53,739 nt of DNA from Candidatus Glassbacteria bacterium (GTDB lineage Bacteria; Gemmatimonadota; Glassbacteria; GWA2-58-10): contig VRUH01000005.1 in the NCBI GenBank assembly GCA_019456185.1, positions 1 to 53,739 of the forward strand. Reading direction: 5' to 3'. Below the pieces are notes generated by a model. That model made no database searches, was not told the origin of the DNA, and saw nothing but the letters and a program-made list of their open reading frames with translations. Positions 16,015 through 25,022 of the stretch are shown one piece after another; positions within the stretch are counted from its first letter, which is position 1, and every line of letters begins with the position of its first letter. Both the position numbers and the translations under genes were made by a program.

Positions 16015-16677
16015 TTACCTGGATCTCCATTCGATAGACACCCGGACCCTCACGGCCACCGGCTCGCCGCGGTTGAGCGCCGGGTGAAACTTGATTTTTT
16101 TGGCCCAGTTAACCGCGATCTCATCCAGCTCCGGGTAACCCGAGGAGGTGACAATTTTTGTCTGAGGGTCAACATCGCCGGTTCTGGTGACGAAGAACTC
16201 GATCTCGGTCGTCACGTTCACCCTGGCCCTGGCGATATAGGCCGGCATCTTGGGCTGAGGCGGCACGAGCCTGTACTTGGGCATCACCTCGGCCACCATC
16301 AGGAACTCCTCACCTTTTCCTCCCTGCTGGATCTCGGGCATTTCCGGGATCAGATCGGGCGGCGGCGGGGTGGTTTCCTCGATAGTGATGTCCTCGTCAA
16401 TCTCTTCCTCGGCCATCTGCGGGATACTGGGTTTTGCCAGCGGCTGGGGCGGCGGCGGGATCACGACCTCGGGCGGCAGTATGACAGCTTCCATGCTCGT
16501 ATCCTGCTGGACGATAATATCCGGATTGATCGCCGGCATCCCCAGGATAAAGGCGATATGGCCGATCAGCGAGATCAGCATCGCCAACCCGAAATATTTA
16601 CCGTACTTGCGCTTGAAAATGAAGTTGGCGCTCAGGCGGATCAGTATCGCGGATGAGGGAGTTTCCTGCTCAGCCAT
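16015..16677 (-). CDS. tonB: TonB-family energy transducer, copy 1
   Basis: A 220-residue inner-membrane-anchored periplasmic protein. One membrane helix at about residues 28-47 (LAMLISLIGHIAFILGM) is followed by a short Pro/Glu linker (PPEVVIPPPPQPL, EEEIDEDITIEE) and a C-terminal TonB fold (about 130-220) with VVTSSGYPELDEIAVNWAKKIKFHPAL, key residues YPELDEIA. It transmits proton-motive force from ExbB/ExbD to outer-membrane receptors. It is a paralogue of the gene at 16883-17566; 258 bases in the middle are perfectly identical while both ends differ. GGGAGG lies six bases before the ATG. It has its own promoter and is separated from the exb operon by a terminator. Confidence 0.9.
   Translation of the reverse strand: MAEQETPSSAILIRLSANFIFKRKYGKYFGLAMLISLIGHIAFILGMPAINPDIIVQQDTSMEAVILPPEVVIPPPPQPLAKPSIPQMAEEEIDEDITIEETTPPPPDLIPEMPEIQQGGKGEEFLMVAEVMPKYRLVPPQPKMPAYIARARVNVTTEIEFFVTRTGDVDPQTKIVTSSGYPELDEIAVNWAKKIKFHPALNRGEPVAVRVRVSIEWRSR
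16324..16581. repeat. 258-bp direct repeat, copy 1 (within tonB copy 1)
   Basis: Base-for-base identical to 17195-17452 (offset 871) in the neighbouring tonB paralogue. It covers the membrane helix end, the proline segment and the acidic linker. Confidence 0.95.
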
Positions 16678-16735
16678 CGCGTACCTCCCGGTCAGAGGCA
16701 GGATATGGGAATAGTGGGTGGGAGTGCTCTAATTC

Positions 16736-16764
16736 ATTATAGGAACAGCAGACGGAGCAGTCAA
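16736..16764 (-). promoter_or_regulatory. Promoter of tonB copy 1
   Basis: TTGACT (16759-16764), 17 bases, TATAAT (16736-16741) on the minus strand, about 58 bases before the ATG and downstream of the terminator at 16818-16850. Confidence 0.75.
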
Positions 16765-16817
16765 GTGATTGGCATATTATTATCAAACTCAGCGAAGAGT
16801 TGCTGTACCGGCGGAAT

Positions 16818-16850
16818 AAAAAAGCGCCCCGCAAGAGAGCGGGGCGCTTT
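16818..16850 (-). terminator. Rho-independent terminator after tonB copy 2
   Basis: Stem AAAGCGCCCCGC/GCGGGGCGCTTT (16821-16832/16839-16850) with a six-base loop and a T-run on the minus strand. Almost the same stem as the terminator at 15954-15982, consistent with duplication of a whole gene-plus-terminator unit. The symmetric flanks would allow it to work in both directions. Confidence 0.85.
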
Positions 16851-16882
16851 GATTATATTCACAGTTTCAGTTCAGCCGGCCG

Positions 16883-17566
16883 TTAGCGCGATTTCCACTG
16901 CACGGACACGCGCACGCGGACCTTAACCGGTTCGCCGCGGTTGAGCGCCGGGTGGAACTTGATCTTTTTGGCCCAGTTGACCGCGATCTCGTCAAGCTCG
17001 GGATAGCCGGAGGAGGTGGCTATCTGAGTGCGGCCCTGATCGACGTCGCCGCTTTTGAGGACGAAGAAATCGATGATAGTGGTAACATCGACCCTGGCCC
17101 TGGCGATATAGGAGGGCATCTTGGGTTGAGGCGGGACGCTCTTGTACTTAGGCATCACCTCGGCCACCGTCAGGAACTCCTCACCTTTTTCATTCTGCTG
17201 GATCTCGGGCATTTCCGGGATCAGATCGGGCGGCGGCGGGGTGGTTTCCTCGATAGTGATGTCCTCGTCAATCTCTTCCTCGGCCATCTGCGGGATACTG
17301 GGTTTTGCCAGCGGCTGGGGCGGCGGCGGGATCACGACCTCGGGCGGCAGTATGACAGCTTCCATGCTCGTATCCTGCTGGACGATAATATCCGGATTGA
17401 TCGCCGGCATCCCCAGGATAAAGGCGATATGGCCGATCAGCGAGATCAGCATTGCCATCTGGAAATACTTACCGTATTTCCGCTTGAACAGAAAATTGGC
17501 GCTGTTTCGCAGAGTCGCCGCGCTAACCTCGAACCTCGCGGCCAGCTTAAGATCATTATCAACCAT
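16883..17566 (-). CDS. tonB: TonB-family energy transducer, copy 2
   Basis: A 227-residue paralogue of copy 1 with the same architecture: cytoplasmic head (about 30 residues, different from copy 1), membrane helix, Pro/Glu linker identical to copy 1, and a C-terminal TonB fold with ATSSGYPELDEIAVNWAKKIKFHPALNRGEPVKVRVRVSVQW (key piece YPELDEIAVNW). The C-terminal strand that would contact receptors differs mainly around residues 150-185 (TTIIDFFVLKSGDVDQGRT versus TTEIEFFVTRTGDVDPQT). AAGGAGG precedes the ATG. It follows the exbD gene by 14 bases and so belongs to the exb operon, ending at its own terminator. Confidence 0.9.
   Translation of the reverse strand: MVDNDLKLAARFEVSAATLRNSANFLFKRKYGKYFQMAMLISLIGHIAFILGMPAINPDIIVQQDTSMEAVILPPEVVIPPPPQPLAKPSIPQMAEEEIDEDITIEETTPPPPDLIPEMPEIQQNEKGEEFLTVAEVMPKYKSVPPQPKMPSYIARARVDVTTIIDFFVLKSGDVDQGRTQIATSSGYPELDEIAVNWAKKIKFHPALNRGEPVKVRVRVSVQWKSR
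17195..17452. repeat. 258-bp direct repeat, copy 2 (within tonB copy 2)
   Basis: Perfect match to 16324-16581. Outside the tract the two genes fall to clearly lower identity within a few bases on each side. Confidence 0.95.
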
Positions 17567-17580
17567 TTATATATCCCTCC

Positions 17581-18087
17581 TTAACGGGAAAGATCGAGGG
17601 CTTCTTGTTCCAAGGTGGTGGCGAACATTACCTGGACGGTATTTGCGGCTTTGAGAGCTTCCAGCACGCGGTCGATCTTGTTGTACGGGGTATTTTTGTC
17701 CGCGCGGAAGGCGATCAGGAGCTTACCCTTACGCTCGGTGTACTCCTGGCGCAGTTTTTCGACCAGCATATTGGTTTTCGAACCGTCCATCAGGTTGTAA
17801 GCCACATCATCCACGTAAACCCAGCCTTCCTCGTTGATACCGGCGGTAGCCGGGTCGTCGTGATTGACCCAGACGTGGAGGATATTCTTCCTCCTGAACT
17901 CGGTTTTCCTCAGGGCCTGCGCCTCCGGCCAGGCGATCTTCAGCGGGGTCTCCTTGCGCATTACGGTAGTGACCATGAAGAAGATCAGCAGCAGGAACGC
18001 GATATCGGCCATGGAAGCGGTGGGGATAGTTTCCTCGACGCGGGACTTGCGCTGCAGCCCACCCATCTTTTTCGATTCAACCGCCAA
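17581..18087 (-). CDS. exbD: ExbD/TolR-family biopolymer transport protein, copy 2
   Basis: A 168-residue protein with one membrane helix near residues 26-46 preceded by the family signature PTASMADIAFLLLIFFMVTT, whose Asp is the proton-carrying residue of ExbD/TolR. The rest is a periplasmic domain with an insertion (NHDDPATAGINEEGWVYVDDVAYNLMDG region) compared with the second ExbD, and ends with the usual YNKIDRVLEALKAANTVQVMFAT pattern. Translation appears to start at TTG 18087, six bases behind AAAGGAG. It pairs with ExbB as the stator that powers TonB. Two different ExbD subunits in one operon imply either a heteromeric complex or two complexes sharing ExbB. Confidence 0.9.
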   Translation of the reverse strand: MAVESKKMGGLQRKSRVEETIPTASMADIAFLLLIFFMVTTVMRKETPLKIAWPEAQALRKTEFRRKNILHVWVNHDDPATAGINEEGWVYVDDVAYNLMDGSKTNMLVEKLRQEYTERKGKLLIAFRADKNTPYNKIDRVLEALKAANTVQVMFATTLEQEALDLSR

Positions 18088-18165
18088 AATGAACTCCTTT
18101 CAGCAGAAGCTGGGAACAGTAAGCAATTCAAGCGCCGGGACTCACCCGGGCGGCAAGCAGCCGCT

Positions 18166-18588
18166 CTACCTGTTCAATATCTGCAGGCTGATACGGCTGG
18201 CCTCGGCTTCCTGCAACTCGTCCAGCACCTGGACCATGTGGTCGTAGGTGGCGTCCGGGTCGGTTTTTACCGCGGCAATGATCTTGGGATTCAGCGAAAT
18301 TTCCTGACGCATGCGCTCGGCAAGCCCATCGACCGGGATCGGCTGCTCTTCCGGGTTTTTGCCCTTCTTGAGCGTGATCCGGCCATCGGGCATCACGATA
18401 ATGTGCAGCATGTTCTTCTGGCTGACCTGTATTTCCTGAGCCTTGGACTCGGGCAGCAGCAGTTCAAGTCCCTTTTCCTCGTTGAACACCGTGGTGGTGA
18501 GGAAGAAGACCAGCAGCAGGAACGCGATATCGGCCATCGATGCGCTCGGGATTTCCGCCTCAACCTTGTTTTTCCTCTTCATCAGCAT
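18166..18588 (-). CDS. exbD: ExbD/TolR-family biopolymer transport protein, copy 1
   Basis: A 140-residue ExbD/TolR protein: short cytoplasmic head with Lys/Arg, signature PSASMADIAFLLLVFFLTTT with the conserved Asp, one membrane helix, then a periplasmic domain ending YDHMVQVLDELQEAEASRISLQ. It is closer to the standard ExbD length than its neighbour. GGAGAG lies eight bases before the ATG at 18588. Second gene of the exbB-exbD-exbD-tonB operon. Confidence 0.9.
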   Translation of the reverse strand: MLMKRKNKVEAEIPSASMADIAFLLLVFFLTTTVFNEEKGLELLLPESKAQEIQVSQKNMLHIIVMPDGRITLKKGKNPEEQPIPVDGLAERMRQEISLNPKIIAAVKTDPDATYDHMVQVLDELQEAEASRISLQILNR

Positions 18589-18682
18589 CTAGACAACTCT
18601 CCGGTTTTTTTCGGGAGGTCGCTGTAAGTAGCCAGTCAAGCTTCGATCGTTGCAGATCGCTCCAAATTCGCGCGAGTCCTTG

Positions 18683-19372
18683 TTACTCGTCGGTGGCAGT
18701 GCTCCGTTGTTTGTCTTCTATGTCCATGACCGCCTCGACGATCAACTGAGAGCTTTCTTCCATGTCCAGGATCATCTTGTCGATACGGGAGACGAAATAG
18801 TTATGGGCGATCTGGATCGGGATAGCGATTGCCAGACCGGTGGCGGTGGTGATCAGCGCTTCCTTGATACCGCCGGCCACAGCCTGCGCGCTGACCTCGC
18901 CCAGTTTTTCAATAGCGGAGAAGGCATTGATCATACCGGTAACCGTACCCAGGAAGCCGAACATCGGGGCCACGTTGCTCAGAGTAGCCAGCACCATGAT
19001 ACCGCGTTCGAGGAAAGCCAGCTCGATTGTACCGGTGTTTTCGATCGCCTTGAGCACGCGATCGCTGCCCTCGCGGACCTTGCGCAGGCCGGCGAGCAGG
19101 ATAGCCGCCACGGGACCGGGAGTGCTCTCGCAGAGTTTGACCGCACCCTGGATGTTTTGTTCTTCCATGAACTGATTAACCTGAGTAAGCAGCTTCTTGG
19201 TCTTGATCGAAGCCATCGTCAGGGTGGTAAACTTGACAATGATGGTGGCCAGGCCCCAGATGGAACAGATGGCCAGCGGAATCATCCAGATACCACCGTT
19301 CCAGGTCAACTCCCCCAGCGGCGTGCTGAAAAACCACTGGCTGAAATCGTTGTAGATGAGCCAGTTAATCAT
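18683..19372 (-). CDS. exbB: ExbB/TolQ/MotA-family proton channel protein
   Basis: A 229-residue inner-membrane protein with three membrane segments: one near residues 28-50 (GIWMIPLAICSIWGLATIIV) and two near 125-150 and 165-190 (GTIELAFLERGIMVLATLSNVAPMFGFLGTVTGMI contains the core APMFGFLGTVTGMI). The conserved Glu/Thr-rich pore motifs of ExbB (APLLGLLGTVTGMI type, ALITTATGLAIAIP) are present. It forms the pentameric channel around an ExbD dimer. It heads the operon, has two promoters upstream, and is followed by both exbD genes. Confidence 0.92.
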   Translation of the reverse strand: MINWLIYNDFSQWFFSTPLGELTWNGGIWMIPLAICSIWGLATIIVKFTTLTMASIKTKKLLTQVNQFMEEQNIQGAVKLCESTPGPVAAILLAGLRKVREGSDRVLKAIENTGTIELAFLERGIMVLATLSNVAPMFGFLGTVTGMINAFSAIEKLGEVSAQAVAGGIKEALITTATGLAIAIPIQIAHNYFVSRIDKMILDMEESSQLIVEAVMDIEDKQRSTATDE

Positions 19373-19449
19373 AGATCAAAGACCTCCACACGAAGATGGA
19401 AAGTGAAAAAAACCGGACAGTTAAGTTTCGTCTTTGAAAGAGAAATTTC

Positions 19450-19478
19450 AAATTATCCCGCCAGCGAATGAAAGTCAA
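19450..19478 (-). promoter_or_regulatory. Proximal promoter of the exb operon
   Basis: TTGACT (19473-19478), 17 bases, TAATTT (19450-19455) on the minus strand; the exbB ATG is about 78 bases downstream. Confidence 0.6.
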
Positions 19479-19529
19479 GTTTTTTTTAGGCAATCAATTA
19501 AAGCAATACTTACGGTGCTGAACGGCATA

Positions 19530-19558
19530 ATTATACACGCTATAACAATTAAGATCAA
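19530..19558 (-). promoter_or_regulatory. Distal promoter of the exb operon
   Basis: TTGATC (19553-19558), 17 bases, TATAAT (19530-19535) on the minus strand, 80 bases upstream of the proximal promoter. Tandem promoters suggest two modes of expression. Confidence 0.6.
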
Positions 19559-19645
19559 ACAGAATTTGCCTTTTTGCTCCGGGGATACAACCCTGATTAA
19601 TGCTGCTTTGCCCCCAATTGTTTCATTTGGTATGTCAGAAATCAA

Positions 19646-20615
19646 TTAATCCGCCCGGATACACGCAACGTAATGCCCGTCCCCGGTTTCAACCAGCCGG
19701 GGAGCCTGCTCAAGACACAAGCCTGTCCGCCGCGGGCAGCGCCCGTAAAACCGGCACCCGGTTCGGCAATTATTTATATCCTCCGGTTTATCTTTTTGTT
19801 CCACCTGTTTCGACAACCCCCGGGACGATGGATCGGGTGGCAGCACGGAATCCAGCAGGAGACGGGTGTAGGGGTGCAGCGGACGTTTGAAAAGGGCTTC
19901 CGACGGGGCCAGCTCCACCAGACGGCCGCGGTACATCACAGCCACCCGGTCGCTGATCTGACGGACCACGGCCAGGTCGTGAGAAATAAAAAGCATCGCC
20001 ATGCCGAGCCGCCGACGGAGTTCGATCAGCAGCCGCAGGATCTGGCCCTGGATCGAGATATCGAGCGCGCTGACCGGCTCGTCGGCCACCACGAATTCCG
20101 GTTCCACGCTGATTGCCCGGGCGATAGCGACCCGCTGACGCTGGCCGCCGGAAAACTCGTGGGGGTAGCGGCCGGCATGCTCAGGCTCCAGACCCACCGA
20201 CTCCAGCAGGCTCTCCACCCGGCAGCGCAATGCCGCCCCGGAGAGCCCGAGATGAATTCGCAGCGGTTCGGCCAGCGTGCGGCTGACAGTGAACCGCGGG
20301 TTCAGCGAACCGTAAGGGTCCTGGAAAATTATCTGCATCCGCCGCCGCAGCCTGCGCATGTCCGCGCCGCCGAGGGATGACAAGTCTGTTCCACCGAACG
20401 ACACTCTGCCGGCGCTGGGCGGTTCGAGTCCCAGCAGAAGGCGGCCAGTGGTGCTCTTGCCGCAGCCCGATTCACCAACCAGGGCCAGGGTTTCGCCGGG
20501 GGCGACACTCAGGCTGACCCCGTCGACCGCCGTGAACTCGCCGCGAGTTGAACCGAACCCGCCGATGAGATAGTTCTTCACCAGCCCGCTGCATTCCATA
20601 ATCTGTCCGGCGCAG

Positions 20616-20629
<14 letters not shown>
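19646..20629 (-). CDS. Oligopeptide-type ABC transporter ATPase (OppF/DppF-like)
   Basis: A 327-residue ABC ATPase with Walker A GESGCGKSTTGRLL, signature LSGGQ-type motif FSGGQRQRVAIARAIS and Walker B FVVADEPVSALD. The C-terminal extension holds the family's cysteine cluster (CRTGCRFYGRCP...C), known in some OppD/OppF/DppD proteins to bind an Fe-S cluster. It would energise uptake of di/oligopeptides or nickel. It overlaps the end of the upstream ATPase gene by 14 bases. A second ATG lies two codons after the GTG at 20629. No permease or binding-protein gene is near, which is odd for this transporter family. Confidence 0.9.
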
Positions 20630-21631
<1,002 letters not shown>

Positions 21632-21635
<4 letters not shown>

Positions 21636-22585
21636 GGATCTTCCGGGTTCAGTTGAGGTGGCTTTCCGGCACTTTCGCCGGGCGGCTTGGCCCGTCTGGA
21701 ATTATAATAAGAAACGATCAGCAAGTCCGCCACCAGTTCGACCACGTGGTGCACCACCGGAACCACCGCGGCGGCCGGAGTTCCCAACAGGCTGATTGCC
21801 AGATAGGCCGGTATCTGAAGGGTTTTTTCAGCCGAGCAGAACAGGGTGGCGATTCGCTGCTCGGGACTGAAACGTACCGCGATGGAAGCAAGTTTCCACA
21901 GCAGCAGCATTGTCAGGTGGAACGCTCCCGCCGCGGCGAGTATTTTCAGGCTGCCCGGCCCGGAAAGCACCTCGCGGCCCTTGGTCACGGCGACCATGAT
22001 CACCGCCAGCACGATAAGACTGCAACTGCTGGTAAGCACCGCGCCAAGCGGGGCAACCCTGCGCTCGCCCAGCAGGGCGCGAAGCGCCATGCCGGCTGTC
22101 AACGGGACAAACAGTACAATCAGCAGCCGATGGATCAGCATGGCAACCGGGACATTCATCGCCTCACCGAGCAGGATGGAGAGCAGGACCGGCGAAACAA
22201 CAGCGGCCAGCAGGCTGGAGCAGACACTGAGCCACAGGGCCAGGGCTTCATCCCCGCCGGCGAGCCTGGTGAAAATCACGCAGGTGCTGAGTGTCGTGCC
22301 GGTGGTCGCGATCAGGATCAGGCCGGTATAGAGTTGGGGTTGGCTGCTGAAAAACGCGTTGGCCAGCAGCCAGCCTGTCAGCGGCGCGGCCAGGTAGGTC
22401 AGAGCCATCACGAACCCCACCTGGGGCCAGCAGCTTATCCTGGAGCTGACGCGCCGGAAGCCGATCCCGGCGCCCATCATCAGCATCAGCACTCCGATCA
22501 TCAGCGCCAGGTGCCTGCCCAGGTACTCCCCGGCGCCGGGGAATAAGAACCCGGCCAGGCAGGCCAGCCCGATTCCCGGCAGCAT
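21632..22585 (-). CDS. Bile acid:sodium symporter (BASS/SBF-like) family transporter
   Basis: A polytopic inner-membrane protein with about nine hydrophobic segments. It matches the BASS/SBF fold by pattern: an opening RHWMLPGIGLACLAGFLFPG, LMIGVLMLMMGAGIGF in place of the usual 'F..GL.l', GLILIATTGTTLSTCVIFTRLAGGDEAL (key piece IATTGTTLST), and a late EKTLQIPAYL that corresponds to the ENxxL-type crossover region. Substrates in the family include bile acids, pantoate, pyruvate and other organic anions. The ATG at 22585 would cut off the first helix lead; an in-frame CTG at 22612, six bases behind AGGAG, gives the family-typical LPEALKRHW opening and is the likely real start. First gene of the unit with the two ABC ATPases. 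Confidence 0.75.
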
Positions 22586-22688
22586 CCAGTGTCTTTTAAG
22601 TGCCTCAGGCAGAACCGGCTCCTGTTGTTTGACCGGCGGAGCTGACGTGTCCGCCGACGGGGTTATGCGCGGCGCGCCGCCTGGAACG

Positions 22689-22724
22689 AAAAAACGGCGT
22701 GAACATTGTTCACGCCGTTTTTTT
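22689..22724. terminator. Bidirectional rho-independent terminator after the HU gene
   Basis: Stem ACGGCGTGAAC (22694-22704) against GTTCACGCCGT (22708-22718) with an ATT loop, flanked by six As on the left and eight Ts on the right. It terminates the HU transcript (minus strand). Confidence 0.9.
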
Positions 22725-22756
22725 TAGATCAATATTTCATAATGCCGGACAGCCGG

Positions 22757-23029
22757 TTAGCTGACAGCTTCTTTCAGGGCCTTGCCGACCGTGAACTTGA
22801 CCACGTTGCGGGCAGGAATATGGATCGTGGCGCCGGTCTGCGGGTTGCGGCCTTCACGGGCGGCACGCCTGGTCACGCCGAAAGTGCCGAAACCGACATG
22901 CGTGTACTTGTCGCCCCTTCTAAGGGTTTTTGTGATGCTGTCAAACACGCTGTCGATCGCTTCGGCTGCGGCCTTCTTGGGGATACCGACTTCAGAGGCT
23001 ACGGCATCAATAAGGTCGGCTTTAGTCAT
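22757..23029 (-). CDS. hup: HU-family DNA-binding protein
   Basis: A 90-residue histone-like protein of standard length. It begins MTKADLIDAVASEVGIPKK and contains the DNA-arm signature GFGTFGVTRRAAREGRNPQTG, with the Pro in the arm that intercalates DNA (GATIHIPARNVVKFTVGK). It compacts and bends chromosomal DNA as a dimer. GGAGG lies eight bases before the ATG. Two promoters and an inverted repeat precede it and a strong terminator follows, so it is monocistronic and probably highly expressed. Confidence 0.95.
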   Translation of the reverse strand: MTKADLIDAVASEVGIPKKAAAEAIDSVFDSITKTLRRGDKYTHVGFGTFGVTRRAAREGRNPQTGATIHIPARNVVKFTVGKALKEAVS

Positions 23030-23128
23030 GGAGAAATCCTCCGGTAAAAGAGTTAAAGTGGCGGGGAACTGTCAGGTCAGTCCGAACACTTCAAGAACAG
23101 AAATTCCCAAATATCCTTTTCCTTTACG

Positions 23129-23157
23129 ACTATAAAAGTTCCAAAAGCCTTTGTCAA
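23129..23157 (-). promoter_or_regulatory. Proximal promoter of the HU gene
   Basis: TTGACA (23152-23157), 17 bases, TATAGT (23129-23134) on the minus strand, 100 bases before the ATG. Confidence 0.75.
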
Positions 23158-23224
23158 GCTCAACAGGTCGATTCAAGTTTTTCTTTTGCCATCAGGTTTG
23201 AAGAAAAATCAGCCTGCCGGCCGA

Positions 23225-23269
23225 ACCCGAGGCAAAAAGTACATATTATATATAAAGCGTGCCTCGGGT
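23225..23269. promoter_or_regulatory. 10-bp inverted repeat around a distal promoter
   Basis: ACCCGAGGCA (23225-23234) and TGCCTCGGGT (23260-23269), perfect arms with a 25-base AT-rich centre. The right arm lies in the spacer and the centre holds the -10 box of the distal HU promoter. Candidate operator, or a hairpin if transcribed. Confidence 0.5.
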
Positions 23270-23277
23270 GCCGTCAA
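23249..23277 (-). promoter_or_regulatory. Distal promoter of the HU gene
   Basis: TTGACG (23272-23277), 17 bases, TATATA (23249-23254) on the minus strand. The 23030-23449 gap otherwise contains the proximal promoter and the tolC terminator and no gene. Confidence 0.55.
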
Positions 23278-23383
23278 GTGCTTATTTGACGCGAATCTCA
23301 GCGAAACATGGACAGCAAATACCGCTTAACCGCATGATATACAATAAGATGCGAAATGTCTTGGATTTCACCGCAATTTTCGT

Positions 23384-23415
23384 TAAAAAAAACCCGGCGC
23401 AAAACCGGGTTTTTT
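23384..23415. terminator. Bidirectional terminator after the TolC-like gene
   Basis: AACCCGG (23391-23397) pairs with CCGGGTT (23405-23411) around a seven-base loop, with a run of As on the left (23384-23390) and Ts on the right. It lies 35 bases past the tolC-like stop. Confidence 0.85.
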
Positions 23416-23449
23416 CTACGCTTGAAGCCGCTCGTAGTACGTACCCGGG

Positions 23450-24919
23450 CTAGCGCAACTCCTCCACCAGAGATTCGACACGGCGGCCTACGCTGCCGGA
23501 AAGATTCGAGAGCGCGGTATGGAATTCGTACTTGGAATTGATGTAGTTGACTTCGGCCTGCGAGAAATCGGTCTGGGCCTGGCGAAGGTCCAGAAGGCTG
23601 GCGGCACCCAGGCGGTAACGTTCCTGTTCCAGTTCCAGGGACTGCTGACGGAGGTCGCGGCTTTCGGCCAGCGCCAGGTGACTCTCATAGAGCTGCTGTA
23701 AGTCGAGCCAGAAGGCGCGGATATCCTGCTCGATATCCATCCTGGCGGCTTCGAGGTCGTAGACCAGGTTGTTGAGCTGGATCTCCAGGGTGCGGTTGCG
23801 GCTGTAACGCTGGAATGAATCCCAGATGTTCCAGCTTATCCCAAAACTCAAGCCGCGGCCCTTGTCACGGTTGGGGATCAGCTCCAGCCCTTCATCGGTA
23901 CGGGAATAGTTCAAGCTGGTACTGATTGTCGGCAGGTAATCCAGCCGTCCCATCCACAGGTTGTTGCGCTGCTGGCGGACCTGGTAGTCGATCGCGGCGA
24001 TATCGGGATGGTTCGCCAGGGCGTAATCGATCATGCGGCCGAGGTCCAGTTCCAGCCGGTCGACATCGAACTGGTCGACCACTCCGAACACGGCTTCCAG
24101 GGCGCGGCCCATCAGACGGTTGAGCTGCATTTTGGCCTGGGCCAGATCGTTCTGGCGCTGGATGATAACCAGTTCCTGGTCCTTGAGATCCACCTGGGCC
24201 TGGAGCACGTCGAGCCGGGTGACCGAACCCACCGAGTGGCGGGCCTCGGCCAGACGAAGCTGCTCGCGCCGGTTTTCGGCCTGGCTTTCGGCGGCGGTCA
24301 GCAGCTGCTGCTGCCGCAGGGCGTTGATATAGGCCCGGCGCATCTGGTCCACCAGGTTCAGCTCGCTTGCCGAAAGTTGGCTTTCCCGCTGGCGGCGGAA
24401 ATACCGGGCGTTTTTCAGATCGAAATAATGACGGGCCGAGTCGAAAATGTTCAGGTTCATCCTGAGCGACGCGTAGCTCGATTTGCTGATACCGCCGGAG
24501 GTACGCAGTACGCCGCTGGGATCCAGGAAGCTGGAGGTGCGGTTGCTCTGGCTCAGGCCGTAACTGGAGCTGAGAGTGGGGATGTAGTTGCCCCAGGCAA
24601 CCAGCATGGCCGGCTTCACGCCCCGCATGTTCTCCCTGGCCTTGGCATGGGTCGGATTGCCGGCCAGCGCATAGTCGATACAATCGTCCAGGGTCAGCAC
24701 CTCGCCGCCGAAGCCGGCCTGACCGATCGCGGCGGCTCCCACCGGGAACAGGGCGGTAAGGTTGTATGTGTGGAAGAAAGGAATCTGTTCCGCCGGCAGG
24801 ACCGTCTCTGCGGCCATCTCGCCCGGCGGGTCCGCTGGCTCCGCAGCCGTCAACCGGCCCTGCAAAGACAGGCTCAGGACGGCGGCGGCCAGCACAACGC
24901 CCGCAACACGGTAATTCAT
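23450..24919 (-). CDS. TolC-like outer-membrane efflux protein
   Basis: A 489-residue exported protein with a signal peptide at residues 1-26 and the repeated outer-membrane-factor architecture: two similar halves of long amphipathic helices. The first repeat starts near 75 (LTLDDCIDYALAGNPTHAKARENMRG), the second near 275 (LGRMIDYALANHPDIAAIDYQVRQQRNNL), each with the A-L-x-x-N-P/H-P motif. It would form a trimeric channel-tunnel for type I secretion or drug efflux. No membrane-fusion protein or pump is adjacent, so partners are encoded elsewhere. GGAGG immediately precedes the ATG; a bidirectional terminator follows. Confidence 0.9.
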   Translation of the reverse strand: MNYRVAGVVLAAAVLSLSLQGRLTAAEPADPPGEMAAETVLPAEQIPFFHTYNLTALFPVGAAAIGQAGFGGEVLTLDDCIDYALAGNPTHAKARENMRGVKPAMLVAWGNYIPTLSSSYGLSQSNRTSSFLDPSGVLRTSGGISKSSYASLRMNLNIFDSARHYFDLKNARYFRRQRESQLSASELNLVDQMRRAYINALRQQQLLTAAESQAENRREQLRLAEARHSVGSVTRLDVLQAQVDLKDQELVIIQRQNDLAQAKMQLNRLMGRALEAVFGVVDQFDVDRLELDLGRMIDYALANHPDIAAIDYQVRQQRNNLWMGRLDYLPTISTSLNYSRTDEGLELIPNRDKGRGLSFGISWNIWDSFQRYSRNRTLEIQLNNLVYDLEAARMDIEQDIRAFWLDLQQLYESHLALAESRDLRQQSLELEQERYRLGAASLLDLRQAQTDFSQAEVNYINSKYEFHTALSNLSGSVGRRVESLVEELR

Positions 24920-25022
24920 GGATCCTCCGGTAAATTCGTTTGATTCGTCTCAGGTTCGGCTTGCATAAGGTTTAGACAACCGAACCGGGCATTTGGTTTC
25001 ATCTATTTTCGGGCAGCTGCCG

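Noticed and set aside
13910-16087. A 725-codon open frame on the plus strand
   Set aside because: It is antisense to the TonB-dependent receptor and tonB genes, has no domain pattern, and arises from the third-position GC bias of the real genes. The same holds for long plus-strand frames at 1175-2266, 9646-10953 and 26198-27757.
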